This document shows, piece after piece, positions 27,555 to 36,118 of a DNA stretch of 64,000 nt. Positions within the stretch are counted from its first letter, which is position 1, and the number at the start of each line of letters is the position of its first letter. The notes under the pieces were generated by a model. The model saw nothing but the letters and a program-made list of their open reading frames with translations, did not search any database and was not told the origin of the DNA. Made by a program: the position numbers and the translations under genes. The DNA comes from Tardiphaga robiniae (GTDB lineage Bacteria > Pseudomonadota > Alphaproteobacteria > Rhizobiales > Xanthobacteraceae): contig NZ_JABMCJ010000092.1 in NCBI RefSeq assembly GCF_013359755.1, positions 405,825-469,824 of the forward strand. The letters are read 5' to 3'.

Positions 27555-28706
27555 ATGCTCGCACGGGTTCGTTCCGTTTCGCGCCGTTGGCCATTCACGC
27601 GTGCCAGCGCCGGTTTGAAGGCGCTGCTGGCGATCGTGTCGCTCCCGTTAGCAACAGGGTTCATCATGTCATCGGCCAGCGCCGCCACTTACGTCTATGT
27701 CGGCAATGCCGACAGCCAGAACATCAGCATCCTCGAACTGAAGGCGAATGGCAGTCTCGGCGCGATCGACACCGTCGCGGTGCCGGGGCCGGCAAAGCCC
27801 GGCGGTTCGCTGCCGCTGGCCATCAGTCCCGAGAAGCACCGGCTCTATGCCGGTTTGCGCAACGAGCCCTACACGGCGGTGACCTTCGATATCGATGCCA
27901 AAACTGGAAAACTGAAACTTGTCGGCCCCGGGCCACTGGCCGATTCCATGGCCTATATCGCCGTCGATCGCACCGGGCGCTTCCTGCTCAGCGCGTCCTA
28001 TGGCGGCAACAAGGTGACGGTGAACGCCATCGGGCCCAATGGCGTGATCGCGCCGGCACAGCAGGTCGTCGCCACCGAACCGAACGCGCACTGCATTATC
28101 GTCGACCCCACCAATCGCTATGTGCTGCATACGAGCCTCGGCGGCGATGTCATCTATCAGCAGAAATTCGATGCCAAGGCGGGAAAGCTGACGCCGAACG
28201 ATCCGCCGACCGTGAGCGTGAAGGCGAAAGGTGGCCCTCGCCATCTGGTGTTCTCGCCGGACAAGAAGTTCGTCTATCTGCTCAACGAGCTCGATGCGGC
28301 GATCTATGTGTTTCCATGGGACGCTGCCACCGGCACGCTGAAGAAGGAGACGCAGGTCGCCTCCGCGCTGCCCAAGGGCTTTGACGGCAAGCCCTGGGCG
28401 GCGGATATCCATCTGACACCCGACGGCAAGTTTCTCTATGCGTCGGAGCGCACCAGCAACACGATCGCTGCGTTCCGTGTCGATCCCAAAACCGGCGCGC
28501 TGACATCGCTTGGCTCCACCGCGACGGAGAAGCAGCCGCGCGGCTTCAATATCGATCCGTCAGGACGCTATCTGCTGGTGGTCGGGCAGCTATCGAACAG
28601 CATGACGACCTATGCCATCGACAAGGCGACGGGCAGCCTGACCAAGCTGAGCGAAACACCCGTGGGCAAGAATCCGAACTGGGTCGAGATCGTGAATCTG
28701 CCGTAA
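27555..28706 (+). CDS. Exported lactonase-family beta-propeller protein
   Basis: I choose ATG 27555 (383 residues) because GGGAGG lies 8 bp upstream; an ATG at 27531 is also open. A signal peptide (LKALLAIVSLPLATGFIMSSASAA) is followed by repeated YVGNADSQN / LYAGLRNEPYTA / LLSASYGGNKVTV blades typical of the 6-phosphogluconolactonase-like seven-bladed propeller (Lactonase, PF10282). Being exported, it is unlikely to serve the cytoplasmic pentose-phosphate pathway. It begins 91 bp after the receptor gene and may be cotranscribed with it. Confidence 0.82.
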   Translation: MLARVRSVSRRWPFTRASAGLKALLAIVSLPLATGFIMSSASAATYVYVGNADSQNISILELKANGSLGAIDTVAVPGPAKPGGSLPLAISPEKHRLYAGLRNEPYTAVTFDIDAKTGKLKLVGPGPLADSMAYIAVDRTGRFLLSASYGGNKVTVNAIGPNGVIAPAQQVVATEPNAHCIIVDPTNRYVLHTSLGGDVIYQQKFDAKAGKLTPNDPPTVSVKAKGGPRHLVFSPDKKFVYLLNELDAAIYVFPWDAATGTLKKETQVASALPKGFDGKPWAADIHLTPDGKFLYASERTSNTIAAFRVDPKTGALTSLGSTATEKQPRGFNIDPSGRYLLVVGQLSNSMTTYAIDKATGSLTKLSETPVGKNPNWVEIVNLP

Positions 28707-28746
28707 GGACTGTCTCACTTCGATCCGACGCACCGTCCTCTCGCTG

Positions 28747-28771
28747 CCTCTCCCCGCAATGCGGGGAGAGG
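28747..28771. repeat. CCTCTCCCCGC palindrome
   Basis: One perfect unit (CCTCTCCCCGC, AAT, GCGGGGAGAGG) ends one base before the stop codon of the convergent MBL gene and may help end transcription from both sides. Confidence 0.75.
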
Positions 28772-29707
28772 TTAAGCAGCCATCCGATAACTCCCACTGA
28801 TGACCGGGTCGCCGTCCGTCAGCACCAGGCCGCGGGCGACGAGATCTTCCAGATGCGCCAGCACCGAATAGCCGGCGGCACCCGTCAGGCGTGGATCTAG
28901 CCCGATATAGATCGCGCGCACGATGGTGGGGATATCCGCTTCGCCCTTGCCGAGACGATGCAGGATCGAGGCTTCGCGGGCGCGGCGGTGGCGAATGAGA
29001 AAGCGGACATAGCGCTGCGCGTCGGGAATGTCCGGGCCGTGGCCGGAGAAATACAGGTCCTCGTCGCGCGCCGCGAGTTTGTCGAGTGAGGCCATGTAGT
29101 CGATCATCGAGCCATCGGGCGGCGCGACGATGGAGGTCGACCAGCCCATCACATGATCGGCGACAAAGAGATATTTTTTCTCGCGCCAGGCAAAGGCCAT
29201 GTGGTTGGCGGTGTGGCCCGGCGTCGCCACGCCTTCCAGCGCCCAGCCGTCGCCCTCGATCACGTCGCCGTCGGCGACCAGCACGTCCGGCTTGAAGTCC
29301 CGGTCGGCGCCTGACTCCGGCGAGTGTTTTTCGCTCTCGAAGCGCGGCCGCGAGGCGCGGTGCGGGCCTTCGGCGTAGACCGTGGCGCCGGTGGCGGCCT
29401 TGAGCGCCGCGGTATTCGGCGAATGGTCGCTATGGGTATGGGTGACGAGAATATGCGTCACCGTTTCGCCCTTCACCGCATCGAGCAGCGCCTGCAGATG
29501 CGCGTCATTGGCCGGGCCGGGATCGATGATCGCGACCTTGCCGGTGCCGACGATATAGCTGTTGGTTCCGGTGAAGGTGAAAGGCGAGGGGTTGTTGCAG
29601 AGAACCCGGCGCACGTTTGGGCGAACCTGATCGACGACGCCGGGCTTCAGCGGATAATCGCGATTGAACGGAACGTCGTCGTTGGCGCCGTTATCCTTGT
29701 CGCTCAT
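28772..29707 (-). CDS. MBL-fold metallohydrolase
   Basis: The ATG at 29707 gives 311 residues with a GGAAGGA ribosome site; an upstream in-frame ATG at 29797 lies in repeat-like sequence. The metal motif THTHSDHS (HxHxDH), later GHTANHMAF and SGHGPDI supply the usual zinc ligands. The C-terminal winged-helix-like part (ASILHRLGKGEADIPTIVRAIY) is typical of the LACTB2/hydroxyacylglutathione-hydrolase-like subgroup. The substrate is not known. The gene stands alone. Confidence 0.85.
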   Translation of the reverse strand: MSDKDNGANDDVPFNRDYPLKPGVVDQVRPNVRRVLCNNPSPFTFTGTNSYIVGTGKVAIIDPGPANDAHLQALLDAVKGETVTHILVTHTHSDHSPNTAALKAATGATVYAEGPHRASRPRFESEKHSPESGADRDFKPDVLVADGDVIEGDGWALEGVATPGHTANHMAFAWREKKYLFVADHVMGWSTSIVAPPDGSMIDYMASLDKLAARDEDLYFSGHGPDIPDAQRYVRFLIRHRRAREASILHRLGKGEADIPTIVRAIYIGLDPRLTGAAGYSVLAHLEDLVARGLVLTDGDPVISGSYRMAA

Positions 29708-29808
29708 GGTCGGTCCTTCCCAGCATGTTCTTCGCCTGTGATGACTAGCAAGGGGAGCGGGGAAAGCAAACGGCGCGGAGACGCGCCAGCCATGCATGCT
29801 TAAACACC

Positions 29809-29895
29809 GTCATGGCCGGGCTTGTCCCGGCCATCCGCGTCCTGCCGTATGCGCCGCCGAGGCGTGGATGCCCGGGACAAGCCCGGGCATGACGA
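29809..29895. repeat. GTCATGGCCGGGC palindromic repeat
   Basis: This second copy of the large imperfect inverted repeat has GGCCGGGC TTGT CCCGGCC at one end and GCCCGGGACAAGCCCGGGC at the other. It separates the MBL gene start from the flavoprotein gene. Confidence 0.8.
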
Positions 29896-29919
29896 ACTCT
29901 GGAAGCACAGATCTGGAAG

Positions 29920-30819
29920 CTACCCGTGTCCCGGCCCGAACATCAGCGATCGGTGCGCACCGACCCCGGCCATCGCGCCATCGCCCACCGCAAGCGCCAC
30001 GGAGCCCGTCGCGCGCGCCATATCACCACAGGCGAACACGCCGGAGATGGTGGTTTCCTTGAACATGTCGGTCTGCAGGAACGGTCCCATCGGCCCGTCT
30101 TCCATGGCACAGCCGAGCTGTGCGCCGAGTGGCGACGCTGGACTGGTGCGCGTCAGCGTGAACATGCCATCGAGCGGAATGACGCGGCCATCCGTGAGTT
30201 CGACCTCGATGGATGCGCCTGACAATTGCCTGATCGGTTCACGCTCGATGGTGACGCCGCGCTGCATCAGTTGCATGAGCTGGTCTGCGTCCGGCGTGAA
30301 CGCGCCGTTGAGGAACAGCGTCGTCGATCCCCAGTCCGGCAGCATCAAGGCGTGATGCATCGACATCTCCGATGACGCCAGCACGCCGATACGGCCCTGG
30401 TCGAGTTCGTAGCCGTGGCAATACGGGCAGTGAAACACGTGCTTGCCCCAGCGCTCGGCGAGGCCGGGGACATCCGGCAGTGCATCGACGACGCCGGCGG
30501 CGAGAATGATACGCCTGGCTTGATAGCGCGCGCCGCTCTCGGCGTTGATCGTGAAATTGTCAGCTTTGCCTTCACCCGTCGAGGCTTTCGCATCGACCCA
30601 TTCGACAGTGGGATATTTCATCAATTGCGCGCGGGCGTCTGCTGCGATTGCGCCGGGCGCGCGGCCATCTTGGCCGAGAAAGCCATGCGAATGTTCAGCG
30701 AAGCGATTACGGCGCTGGCCGGAATCCATGACCAGAATCTTGCGGCGCGCACGCGCCAATTGCAGCGCTGCGGAGAGGCCGGCATAGCTGCCGCCGATGA
30801 CAATGGCATCGAAACTCAT
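29920..30819 (-). CDS. Thioredoxin-reductase-like FAD/NAD(P) oxidoreductase
   Basis: The 299-residue protein has the low-molecular-weight thioredoxin reductase layout: FAD motif DAIVIGGSYAGLSAAL at 4-19, the redox pair in HCPYCHGYE near 130-138, and the C-terminal FAD segment GVFACGDMA. The central NADPH domain lacks a clean GxGxxA motif (IGVLASSEMS), so its reductant may differ. It overlaps the stop of an Rrf2 regulator gene by 4 bp, which suggests a redox- or thiol-stress response unit rather than the housekeeping thioredoxin system. Confidence 0.85.
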   Translation of the reverse strand: MSFDAIVIGGSYAGLSAALQLARARRKILVMDSGQRRNRFAEHSHGFLGQDGRAPGAIAADARAQLMKYPTVEWVDAKASTGEGKADNFTINAESGARYQARRIILAAGVVDALPDVPGLAERWGKHVFHCPYCHGYELDQGRIGVLASSEMSMHHALMLPDWGSTTLFLNGAFTPDADQLMQLMQRGVTIEREPIRQLSGASIEVELTDGRVIPLDGMFTLTRTSPASPLGAQLGCAMEDGPMGPFLQTDMFKETTISGVFACGDMARATGSVALAVGDGAMAGVGAHRSLMFGPGHG

Positions 30820-31283
30820 TTTGTCTTCCTTGAAATCTTGCTCTGAATTTTGCTGCGATGATCCTCCGCCCGCGCGTGAAAATCCGCGGCGAGCTGCGCC
30901 AGCGTGACATCCGCAAGGCGGCCGATCAGCACGGCTTCCGCTTCCGCGAAGGCCGATGTGAGCGAGCGATTGACGGCCTGCTCGACGAGGCAGGTCGGGC
31001 TTTCCAGATGAATACCCATGGCCATCAGGCTGGGCTTGCCCAGCGCGTCATAGATGTCCTTCAGCGTCACGGTTGCGAGGTCGCGCGCGATCTCCCAGCC
31101 GCCGCCATGGCCCTTTTCGGAACGCACGAGGCCCGCTTCGCGCAGTCCCGCCATGGTGCGGCGGACAACCACTGCATTGGTGGTCATGCACATGGCCAGT
31201 TCGGCGGAGGTCATCGGGCGGTTCTGCTCGGCCATGTGCAGCAGCGCATGCAGCGTGGCCGAGAGGCGGTTGTCTCGTCTCAT
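30816..31283 (-). CDS. Rrf2-family transcriptional regulator
   Basis: The ATG at 31283 gives 155 residues starting MRRDNRLSATLHALLHMAE, as usual for the family. A winged helix with TTNAVVVRRTMAGLREAGLV and KGHGGGWEIARDL follows. The C-x5-C-x7-C Fe-S cluster of IscR-type members is absent; only Cys72-region and TCLVEQA cysteines are present, so sensing would be cluster-free, perhaps by a cysteine. It is the first gene of a two-gene operon with the flavoprotein, and a palindrome overlaps its own start. Confidence 0.87.
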   Translation of the reverse strand: MRRDNRLSATLHALLHMAEQNRPMTSAELAMCMTTNAVVVRRTMAGLREAGLVRSEKGHGGGWEIARDLATVTLKDIYDALGKPSLMAMGIHLESPTCLVEQAVNRSLTSAFAEAEAVLIGRLADVTLAQLAADFHARAEDHRSKIQSKISRKTK

Positions 31284-31303
31284 GTAACTTATGATGATAC
31301 ATG
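31281..31303. promoter_or_regulatory. Palindromic operator at the Rrf2 gene start
   Basis: CATGTA and TACATG form perfect 6-bp arms around an 11-bp A+T-rich centre. The first arm includes the start codon of the Rrf2 gene, and a TATCAT -10-like hexamer lies just upstream on the minus strand. The geometry (about 23 bp) suits an Rrf2 dimer and implies autoregulation. Confidence 0.55.
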
Positions 31304-31325
31304 ATAGAGCGGGCGTCAACCCTCT

Positions 31326-31461
31326 GTCATTCCGGGGCGGGGCCGACGCCGCAGGTGGCGGGACCGAGCCCGGAATCTCGACATGGCAGTCTCCGTAGCC
31401 AAACACTCCGGGATTCCGGGTTCACGTCCGGCAAGTGCCGGCCGCGCCCCGGAATGACGGA
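31326..31461. repeat. GTCATTCCGGGGC-type dispersed repeat
   Basis: The stretch begins GTCATTCCGGGGCGGGG and ends GCCCCGGAATGAC, with two CCCGGAATCTCG / CGGGATTCCGGGTT pieces inside. It is the third repeat kind in the window; relatives are at 47753 and 63068. It lies upstream of the Rrf2 operon. Confidence 0.7.
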
Positions 31462-31474
31462 CGTATGGCCAAAT

Positions 31475-31502
31475 AAAAAATGCCCGGCACAAGGCCGGGC
31501 AT
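31475..31502 (-). terminator. Hairpin after gcdH on the minus strand
   Basis: The 9-bp stem ATGCCCGGC/GCCGGGCAT with loop ACAAG is flanked on the left by AAATAAAAA, which reads as a T-run on the minus strand. It follows the gcdH stop by about 30 bp. Confidence 0.75.
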
Positions 31503-31533
31503 TTCGAAACTTTGAAACCTGAAGCGTAGACGC

Positions 31534-32748
31534 TTAACCGAACGCCTGGATACCCGTGATCGCACGTCCCAGGATCAGCGCGTGGACGTCATGCGTGCCC
31601 TCATAGGTGTTCACGGTCTCCAGGTTCTGCGCATGGCGCATCACATGGTATTCGGCCTGGATGCCGTTGCCGCCGTGCATGTCGCGGGCCATGCGGGCGA
31701 TATCCAGTGACTTGCCGCAATTGTTGCGCTTCACCACCGAGATCATGTCCGGATGGAAATTGCCTTCGTCCATCAGGCGACCGACGCGCAAGCTGCCCTG
31801 CAGACCGAGCGAAATTTCGGTCAGCATGTCGGCAAGCTTCTTCTGCACCAGCTGGGTGGCCGCGAGCGGGCGGTTGAACTGCTTGCGGTCCAGCGTGTAC
31901 TGGCGGGCGCGGGCCATGCAGTCCTCGGCGGCGCCGAGCACACCCCAGGAGATGCCGTAGCGGGCGCGGTTGAGGCAGCCGAACGGACCCTTGAGGCCCG
32001 ACACGTTGGGCAAGAGGTTCTCTTCCGGGACGATGACGCCGTCCATGACGATTTCGCCGGTGATCGAAGCGCGCAGCGAAAGCTTGCCGCCAATCTTCGG
32101 TGCCGTGAGGCCCTTCATGCCTTTCTCGAGGATGAAGCCGCGGATCTGGTTGTCATGTGCGGCGGACTTCGCCCAGACCACGAACACGTCGGCGATCGGG
32201 GCGTTCGAGATCCACATCTTGGAGCCCGAGAGCTTGTAGCCGTCCGACACCTTCTCGGCGCGGGTCTTCATGCCGCCGGGATCGGAGCCGGCATCGGGCT
32301 CGGTCAGGCCGAAGCAGCCGACCCACTCGCCGGTGGCGAGCTTGGGCAGGTATTTCTTGCGCTGATTCTCGTCGCCGTAAGCGTAGATCGGATACATCAC
32401 CAGCGACGACTGCACCGAGTTCATCGAGCGGTAGCCGGAGTCGACGCGCTCGATTTCGCGGGCCACGAGGCCGTAGGCGACATAGCTGGCATTGGCGCAG
32501 CCATAGTCTTCCGGCAGCGTGATGCCGATCAGGCCGAGCTCGCCCATCTCGTTGAAGATTTCGCGGTCGGTATGCTCATTGAGATAAGCGTCGTTGACGC
32601 GCGGCAGCAGCTTGTCCTGGGCGTAAGCGCGCGCGGTGTCGCGGATCATGCGCTCGTCTTCGGTGAGCTGGCTATCGAGCAGGAACGCATCGTCCCACTG
32701 GAAACTTGCAGCGGCCGGCTTGTCCTTTGCCTTGGGGGCAACGCTCAT
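31534..32748 (-). CDS. gcdH: Glutaryl-CoA dehydrogenase
   Basis: The ATG at 32748 gives 404 residues ([20 protein letters not shown]). The acyl-CoA dehydrogenase motifs are [15 protein letters not shown] and, near the end, [19 protein letters not shown], where the Glu in YEGT is the catalytic base. The N-terminus with [19 protein letters not shown] and the [15 protein letters not shown] segment are the glutaryl-CoA-specific pattern. The enzyme oxidises and decarboxylates glutaryl-CoA to crotonyl-CoA in lysine, tryptophan and aromatic acid degradation. It appears monocistronic. Confidence 0.93.
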   Translation of the reverse strand: MSVAPKAKDKPAAASFQWDDAFLLDSQLTEDERMIRDTARAYAQDKLLPRVNDAYLNEHTDREIFNEMGELGLIGITLPEDYGCANASYVAYGLVAREIERVDSGYRSMNSVQSSLVMYPIYAYGDENQRKKYLPKLATGEWVGCFGLTEPDAGSDPGGMKTRAEKVSDGYKLSGSKMWISNAPIADVFVVWAKSAAHDNQIRGFILEKGMKGLTAPKIGGKLSLRASITGEIVMDGVIVPEENLLPNVSGLKGPFGCLNRARYGISWGVLGAAEDCMARARQYTLDRKQFNRPLAATQLVQKKLADMLTEISLGLQGSLRVGRLMDEGNFHPDMISVVKRNNCGKSLDIARMARDMHGGNGIQAEYHVMRHAQNLETVNTYEGTHDVHALILGRAITGIQAFG

Positions 32749-32872
32749 CGAAATCCCTTTCACATCATGGCTGAGTAATGCGCATTGGCTGCGCGTGTTC
32801 TGGTCGCAAGCGCTGTTTCGCTCAACAGGGGGCCGTCTCAGGCGGCACCCGCGCATTGCGTGCTACGGCATT

Positions 32873-33964
32873 TTAGGTCTTTGAACTATCGCCATCAAGC
32901 TGTTCGTTGCAGGCGATCTCGATGCCGAAACCCGACAGGCCCTTGTAGTCGTGGGTCGACGAGGTCAGATGGCGGATCGAGGTGACGCCGAGATCGCGCA
33001 GGATCTGTGCACCGACGCCGATTTCACGCCACTGCCGGTTGCGGTCGGCTTCCGCCGACTTCGGCGCATCGAGCGGCTCGACAGGAACGCCCGCGGCGCC
33101 GTCGCGCAGATAGACCAGCACGCCGCTGCCGTTCTTCTTGAAGCGTTCCAGCACGGGCTGCATCTTGGCCGGGCCGAAGAACACGTCGCGCACGATGTTG
33201 GGCTTGTGGAAGCGCGTCAGCACGTTCTTGCCGTCGCCGACGCTGCCGTAAACGAAGGCAACATGGTGGATCGGATCGAACGGTGAGCGATAGGAATAGC
33301 CGTGCAGCGGGCCGATCGGACTGTCGGTGGTGAAGGTCGAGACGCGCTCGATCAGCTTCTCGCGGGCCTGACGATAGGCGATCATGTCAGCGATCGTGAC
33401 ATGCTTGAGCTTGTGCTTGGCCGCGAAGTCGACGACCTGCTGGCCCTTCATCACCGAGCCATCGTCGTTCATCAATTCGCTGATGACGCCGACGGGCGCG
33501 AGATTGGCCAGCTTGCAGAGATCGACGGCGGCTTCGGTATGGCCGGAGCGCATCAGCACGCCACCCTCGCGCGCGATCAGCGGGAAGATATGACCGGGAC
33601 GGGCGAAGTCATTGGCGCCGGCATTCGGATTGGCCAGTGCGCGGCAGCAGGAGGCGCGCTCATCGGCTGAAATACCGGTACCGCCATCGGGCTTGTAGTC
33701 GATGGAGACGGTAAAGGCGGTGGTGTGGTTGCTATCGTTGTTGACGACCATCGGATCGAGCCGCAACCGGCGCGCATCCTCGGTGGTGATCGGCGCGCAG
33801 ACGATGCCGGAGGTGTGCCGAATGATGAAGGCCATCTTTTCGGCGGTACAGAACGACGCGGCGACGATGAGGTCGCCTTCGCCCTCGCGGTCGTCATCGT
33901 CGGTCACCACGACCATTTCGCCGGCGGCAAAGGCTTGCAGAACGTCTGAAATCGGGTCGGCCAT
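32873..33964 (-). CDS. ribB: RibBX: DHBP synthase with degenerate GTP cyclohydrolase II domain
   Basis: The ATG at 33964 gives 363 residues with a GAGGCGA ribosome site. The N-terminal half is intact 3,4-dihydroxy-2-butanone-4-phosphate synthase: DDDDREGEGD near 22-31 and RPGHIFPLIAREGGVLMRSGHTE... near 137-157. The C-terminal half follows the GTP cyclohydrolase II fold but lacks its zinc cysteines; where active RibA has HSECLTGD and CDCG this protein reads FHKPNIVRDVFFGP. Rhizobiales call such proteins RibBX. It supplies the four-carbon unit of riboflavin; a separate RibA must exist elsewhere. Confidence 0.9.
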   Translation of the reverse strand: MADPISDVLQAFAAGEMVVVTDDDDREGEGDLIVAASFCTAEKMAFIIRHTSGIVCAPITTEDARRLRLDPMVVNNDSNHTTAFTVSIDYKPDGGTGISADERASCCRALANPNAGANDFARPGHIFPLIAREGGVLMRSGHTEAAVDLCKLANLAPVGVISELMNDDGSVMKGQQVVDFAAKHKLKHVTIADMIAYRQAREKLIERVSTFTTDSPIGPLHGYSYRSPFDPIHHVAFVYGSVGDGKNVLTRFHKPNIVRDVFFGPAKMQPVLERFKKNGSGVLVYLRDGAAGVPVEPLDAPKSAEADRNRQWREIGVGAQILRDLGVTSIRHLTSSTHDYKGLSGFGIEIACNEQLDGDSSKT

Positions 33965-34085
33965 AAAATTCGCCTCGGATGCACTCTTGCTCTGTGTGAA
34001 GTCCATATGGCGCAGAGCGGGGGGCGGTGCAACCCGCGGAAATGGGGGGCGGTATGCGGGTTCGCAGAGCGGAATGGGGAGTTTG

Positions 34086-34237
34086 CCTTCTCCCCGCTTG
34101 CGGGGAGACGGTGGCCCGAGCTTGCGAAGCATGATCGGTCGGATGAGGGGGACGTTCCACGAACTGATGAGTGGATGGAAAGTCCCCCTCACCCGCCGCG
34201 AAGACGCGGCGACCTCTCCCCGCAAGCGGGGAGAGGT
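34086..34237. repeat. CCTCTCCCCGC palindromes upstream of ribBX
   Basis: One unit near 34087-34109 and a perfect one at 34212-34237 face each other across CCCTCACCCGCCGCGAAGACGCGGCGAC. They fill the 272 bp between ribBX and the antiporter gene. The stop of the antiporter gene abuts the right unit. Confidence 0.7.
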
Positions 34238-35964
34238 CAAGGCAGCACTTCTCGCCGCTCCGCCAGCTGCGCGTCCATTTCGGCGCGTTTGGCGTCCAGC
34301 AGGCCCTGATCGGCGGCTTCGATCACCTCATACAGCGCATGGGCGTCGCTGAGCCGGGGCACGGTGACGTAGTCGGCGCCGGCCGCGTAAATATCGCTCA
34401 CGTCGCCGAGCACGTCCGCCGTGGAGATGATCTTGGCGTTCGGGTTGATCGAGCGGACATGGCGGACCAGCTTCTCGTTGTTCGCGCCCTTCAGCAGCGA
34501 GTCCGGCACGCTGAGGATGATGATCTCGGCCTTGCCGACGCCGGCATGCACCAGCGTGTCGACATTGCTGATGTCGCCATAGATCACGTGCTGGCCGCGC
34601 CCGACCAAAGTGCGGAAGACGTTCGGATTGAAGTCGACGACGCTGATCTGGTCGAGCAGCGACGCGTTCTGGCGCTCGATCTCGGCGAGCAGGGCGGACG
34701 CGGTGCGGAAGAAGCCGAGAATGACGATGCGGCGGGCGTCGCCATGGCCCTCGGCATGATCGCCCTCGCGGCCCTGGCCGTGATCGAGGTCGCGCAGCCC
34801 GATGCGCTTCATCGGGCCGATCAAGAGGCGCGTGATCTGGTCGCTGCGCATCATCGCGAAGGTGGAGAGCACCGCGAGGATCACGAAGGCGAAGGACGCT
34901 GCGCTGGAGGTCTGCGTGGTGATATGGCCGGCAGCGATGCCCGTTTGGAGCACCACCAGCGAGAATTCGCTGATCTGCGCCAGATTGAGCGCCGGCAGCA
35001 GGCTGGCGCGCAGCCCCTGCTTCATCAGATACAGCGGCGTGAAGGTCGTGAGCATACGGCTGATCACGGTGAACACGGCAATGATCAGGGCGAGGCCGAT
35101 AGTCGCGCCATTCGGGATCGGGATCGTCATGCCGACGGCGACGAAGAACAGCGTGATGAAGAAATCCCGCAGCGTCGTCACCTTGGCGGTGACGTCGAGC
35201 GCATAGGGGAAGGTCGATAGCGATACGCCGGCCACCAGCGATCCCATCTCGCGCGACAGATGTAGCCGTTCGGCGATCTCGCCGATCAGGAAGCACCAGG
35301 CCAGCGCGCCCAGCAGCACCAGCTCCGGCCGTCGCGCGATCTGGTGGAACAGCGCCGGCAGCACATAGCGGCTCAGGATCAGCGCAGTGGCGACCAGCAC
35401 GCCGACGCGGGCGATCGACAACGCGACAACGCTGACCTGCAGATCGGCGAGGCTCGGCTGCACCGCGAGAAACAGAATCGCGAAAATGTCCTGCAGCACC
35501 AGGATGCCGAGCGTGATGCGGCCGGGCAGGGTGTCGAGCTCGCGCTTCTCATAGAGTACCTTGACGATGACCACCGTGGAGGAGAGCGCACAGGCGACGC
35601 TGAGATACAGCGCGTCGAACCCGCCGCCGCCGAGCTTGAGCCCGAGCGCCATGAAGAAGGCGGCGCCGAGTACGCAGCCTGCGATCAACTGGCCGCCCGC
35701 GGCGAACAGGATGACCTTGCCGGCGCGGATGATCTTCTTCAGATCGATCTCGAGACCGATCATGAACAGCATGAAGATCAGGCCGAGTTCGGAGATCGTG
35801 CTGATGGATTCGTCCGACTTGACCCAGCCGATGCCGAATGGCCCAATGATGAAGCCGGCAATCAGATAAGCAAGAATCAACGGCTGACGGGTGACGTGCG
35901 CAATAAGCCCGATGCCCCACGCAAACAGGATACACAGCGTGATATCGCGGATTAAGTCGTGCAT
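34237..35964 (-). CDS. CPA2-family cation:proton antiporter (KefB/YbaL-like)
   Basis: The 575-residue protein has about twelve membrane helices of the Na+/H+ exchanger fold with the CPA2 motif region LGILVLQDIFAILFLA, then a cytoplasmic TrkA-N (RCK) domain from about 415. The RCK start reads IVILGFFRTASALLAE, so the usual GxGxxG nucleotide loop is degenerate, while the acidic strand end VVDFNP is kept. It would move K+ or Na+ out against H+, with gating by the RCK domain. No glutathione-gating partner (KefF/KefG) is adjacent. Confidence 0.87.
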   Translation of the reverse strand: MHDLIRDITLCILFAWGIGLIAHVTRQPLILAYLIAGFIIGPFGIGWVKSDESISTISELGLIFMLFMIGLEIDLKKIIRAGKVILFAAGGQLIAGCVLGAAFFMALGLKLGGGGFDALYLSVACALSSTVVIVKVLYEKRELDTLPGRITLGILVLQDIFAILFLAVQPSLADLQVSVVALSIARVGVLVATALILSRYVLPALFHQIARRPELVLLGALAWCFLIGEIAERLHLSREMGSLVAGVSLSTFPYALDVTAKVTTLRDFFITLFFVAVGMTIPIPNGATIGLALIIAVFTVISRMLTTFTPLYLMKQGLRASLLPALNLAQISEFSLVVLQTGIAAGHITTQTSSAASFAFVILAVLSTFAMMRSDQITRLLIGPMKRIGLRDLDHGQGREGDHAEGHGDARRIVILGFFRTASALLAEIERQNASLLDQISVVDFNPNVFRTLVGRGQHVIYGDISNVDTLVHAGVGKAEIIILSVPDSLLKGANNEKLVRHVRSINPNAKIISTADVLGDVSDIYAAGADYVTVPRLSDAHALYEVIEAADQGLLDAKRAEMDAQLAERREVLP

Positions 35965-36118
35965 GCCCCTGCCGGAAAAGCCTTACATTTCGGCGGCACT
36001 CTAATGGTGCGCCGCGTGAGGGCAAAGGGGTAATATCCGGCATTCGGCGCGCGATACACGCGGAGGGCGGTCCAACGAGGCAGCCTTCGTCATAAAAAGC
36101 TTCAGGGAGACGACGTTC

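Noticed and set aside
27531..28706. Lactonase-like gene as a direct NikR target
   Set aside because: No GTATGA-N16-TCATAC copy lies in front of it; it can be under NikR only by readthrough from the receptor gene, which I could not establish.
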